Source of the DNA: Nostocaceae cyanobacterium CSSed10_463m
Lineage (GTDB): Bacteria; Cyanobacteriota; Cyanobacteriia; Cyanobacteriales; Nostocaceae
Direction: 5' to 3'
NCBI GenBank assembly: GCA_003556955.1
Contig: PWQB01000615.1
Location: 1-5,474 of the forward strand
DNA length: 5,474 bases
Both the position numbers and the translations under genes were made by a program. Position 1 is the stretch's first letter; each line of letters starts with the position of its first letter. Of this stretch, positions 5,231-5,474 are shown piece after piece. The notes beneath the pieces were generated by a model. The model was not told the origin of the DNA and did no database searches. It saw only the letters and a list, made by a program, of their open reading frames with translations.

Positions 5231-5474
5231 GTGGTATTACAAGTAAAAACCAGCACCTACGAAGCTAAAACTCAAGAAATTGCTAAACAGCTTCTCTCAG
5301 CTACCCAAGAAAATCGCTCGTTTTTAGGTTCCTTGCGCGATCAAATGCGCTGGGATGATAAATTACTAGCTTGGGCAATGAGTAATCCTGGTTTAAGGGT
5401 GCAACTATTTCGGTTTATCGACACATTACCCGCTTTACAAAATAAACCAGAAATTGCCGCACATTTACAAGAAT
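5231..5474 (+). CDS. putA: Bifunctional proline dehydrogenase / L-glutamate gamma-semialdehyde dehydrogenase, N-terminal 81 residues
   Basis: The frame opens with GTG and runs without a stop off the window edge. The visible protein begins MVLQVKTSTYEAKTQEIA and continues with ENRSF, LRDQMRWDDKLLAWAMSNPG, LRVQLFRFIDTLPAL and EIAAHLQ. I recognise this as the start of the cyanobacterial PutA/RocA-type enzyme, whose N-terminal part oxidises proline with FAD and whose C-terminal part oxidises glutamate semialdehyde to glutamate with NAD. Full-length relatives are roughly 1,000 residues, so only the helical N-terminal portion is here and no catalytic residue is visible. It is divergent from the cyclase operon. 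The identity rests on remembered family resemblance, not on active-site evidence. A related PutA-family protein is the main alternative. Confidence 0.75.
   Translation, partial: MVLQVKTSTYEAKTQEIAKQLLSATQENRSFLGSLRDQMRWDDKLLAWAMSNPGLRVQLFRFIDTLPALQNKPEIAAHLQE

Noticed and set aside
5074..5256. 60-codon minus-strand reading frame in the gap before putA
   Set aside because: It lies almost wholly in intergenic repeats, runs over the putA start and its Shine-Dalgarno, and has no recognisable protein pattern.

Overview
The window looks like chromosomal DNA of a filamentous, heterocyst-type cyanobacterium (Nostoc/Anabaena/Calothrix group). The grounds are four HIP1 octamers (GCGATCGC at 2115, 2391, 2659 and 4723), a GCGTAGCG-type small dispersed repeat, AGGGGCGGGTTT/AAACCCGCCC intergenic repeats, an IS200/IS605 element with a cyanobacterial-type TnpB, and protein sequences typical of Nostocales. 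The species cannot be named from this alone.

Layout. (1) 1-464, + strand: right-hand part of an IS200/IS605-family element. It holds the 3' end of tnpB, interrupted at the RuvC-II glutamate codon by a tiny GC-rich repeat that brings an in-frame stop, then a right-end hairpin with a bulged T and a terminal TCAA. (2) 470-1294, - strand: a classical short-chain dehydrogenase (SDR) ending 5 bp from the IS edge. It has its own plausible promoter overlapped by a 9+9 bp palindrome. (3) 1381-4854, - strand: a tightly packed three-gene operon read leftwards. A lipoprotein with two molybdopterin-oxidoreductase-like domains (4854-3826) overlaps by ATGA a membrane class III adenylate cyclase (3829-2348), which overlaps by 14 bases a DHRS1-like SDR (2361-1381). 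(4) 4855-5230: a 376-bp repeat-rich gap between divergent genes. (5) 5231 to the edge, + strand: the first 81 codons of a putA-type proline dehydrogenase / glutamate-semialdehyde dehydrogenase with a GTG start and a strong Shine-Dalgarno.

How the genes may work together (inference). The lipoprotein would sit outside the cytoplasmic membrane. Its two domains lack the cysteine that binds molybdenum in the SUOX/MsrP family, so it could be a ligand-binding or redox-sensing partner for the extracytoplasmic domain of the cyclase, which appears fully competent to make cAMP. The translationally linked DHRS1-like reductase would be the enzymatic or detoxifying partner. The downstream SDR is probably a separately regulated neighbour. 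This lipoprotein-cyclase-reductase module is the most interesting candidate system in the window. The second point of interest is the tiny repeat that disarms tnpB while leaving its right end, and probable guide RNA, intact.
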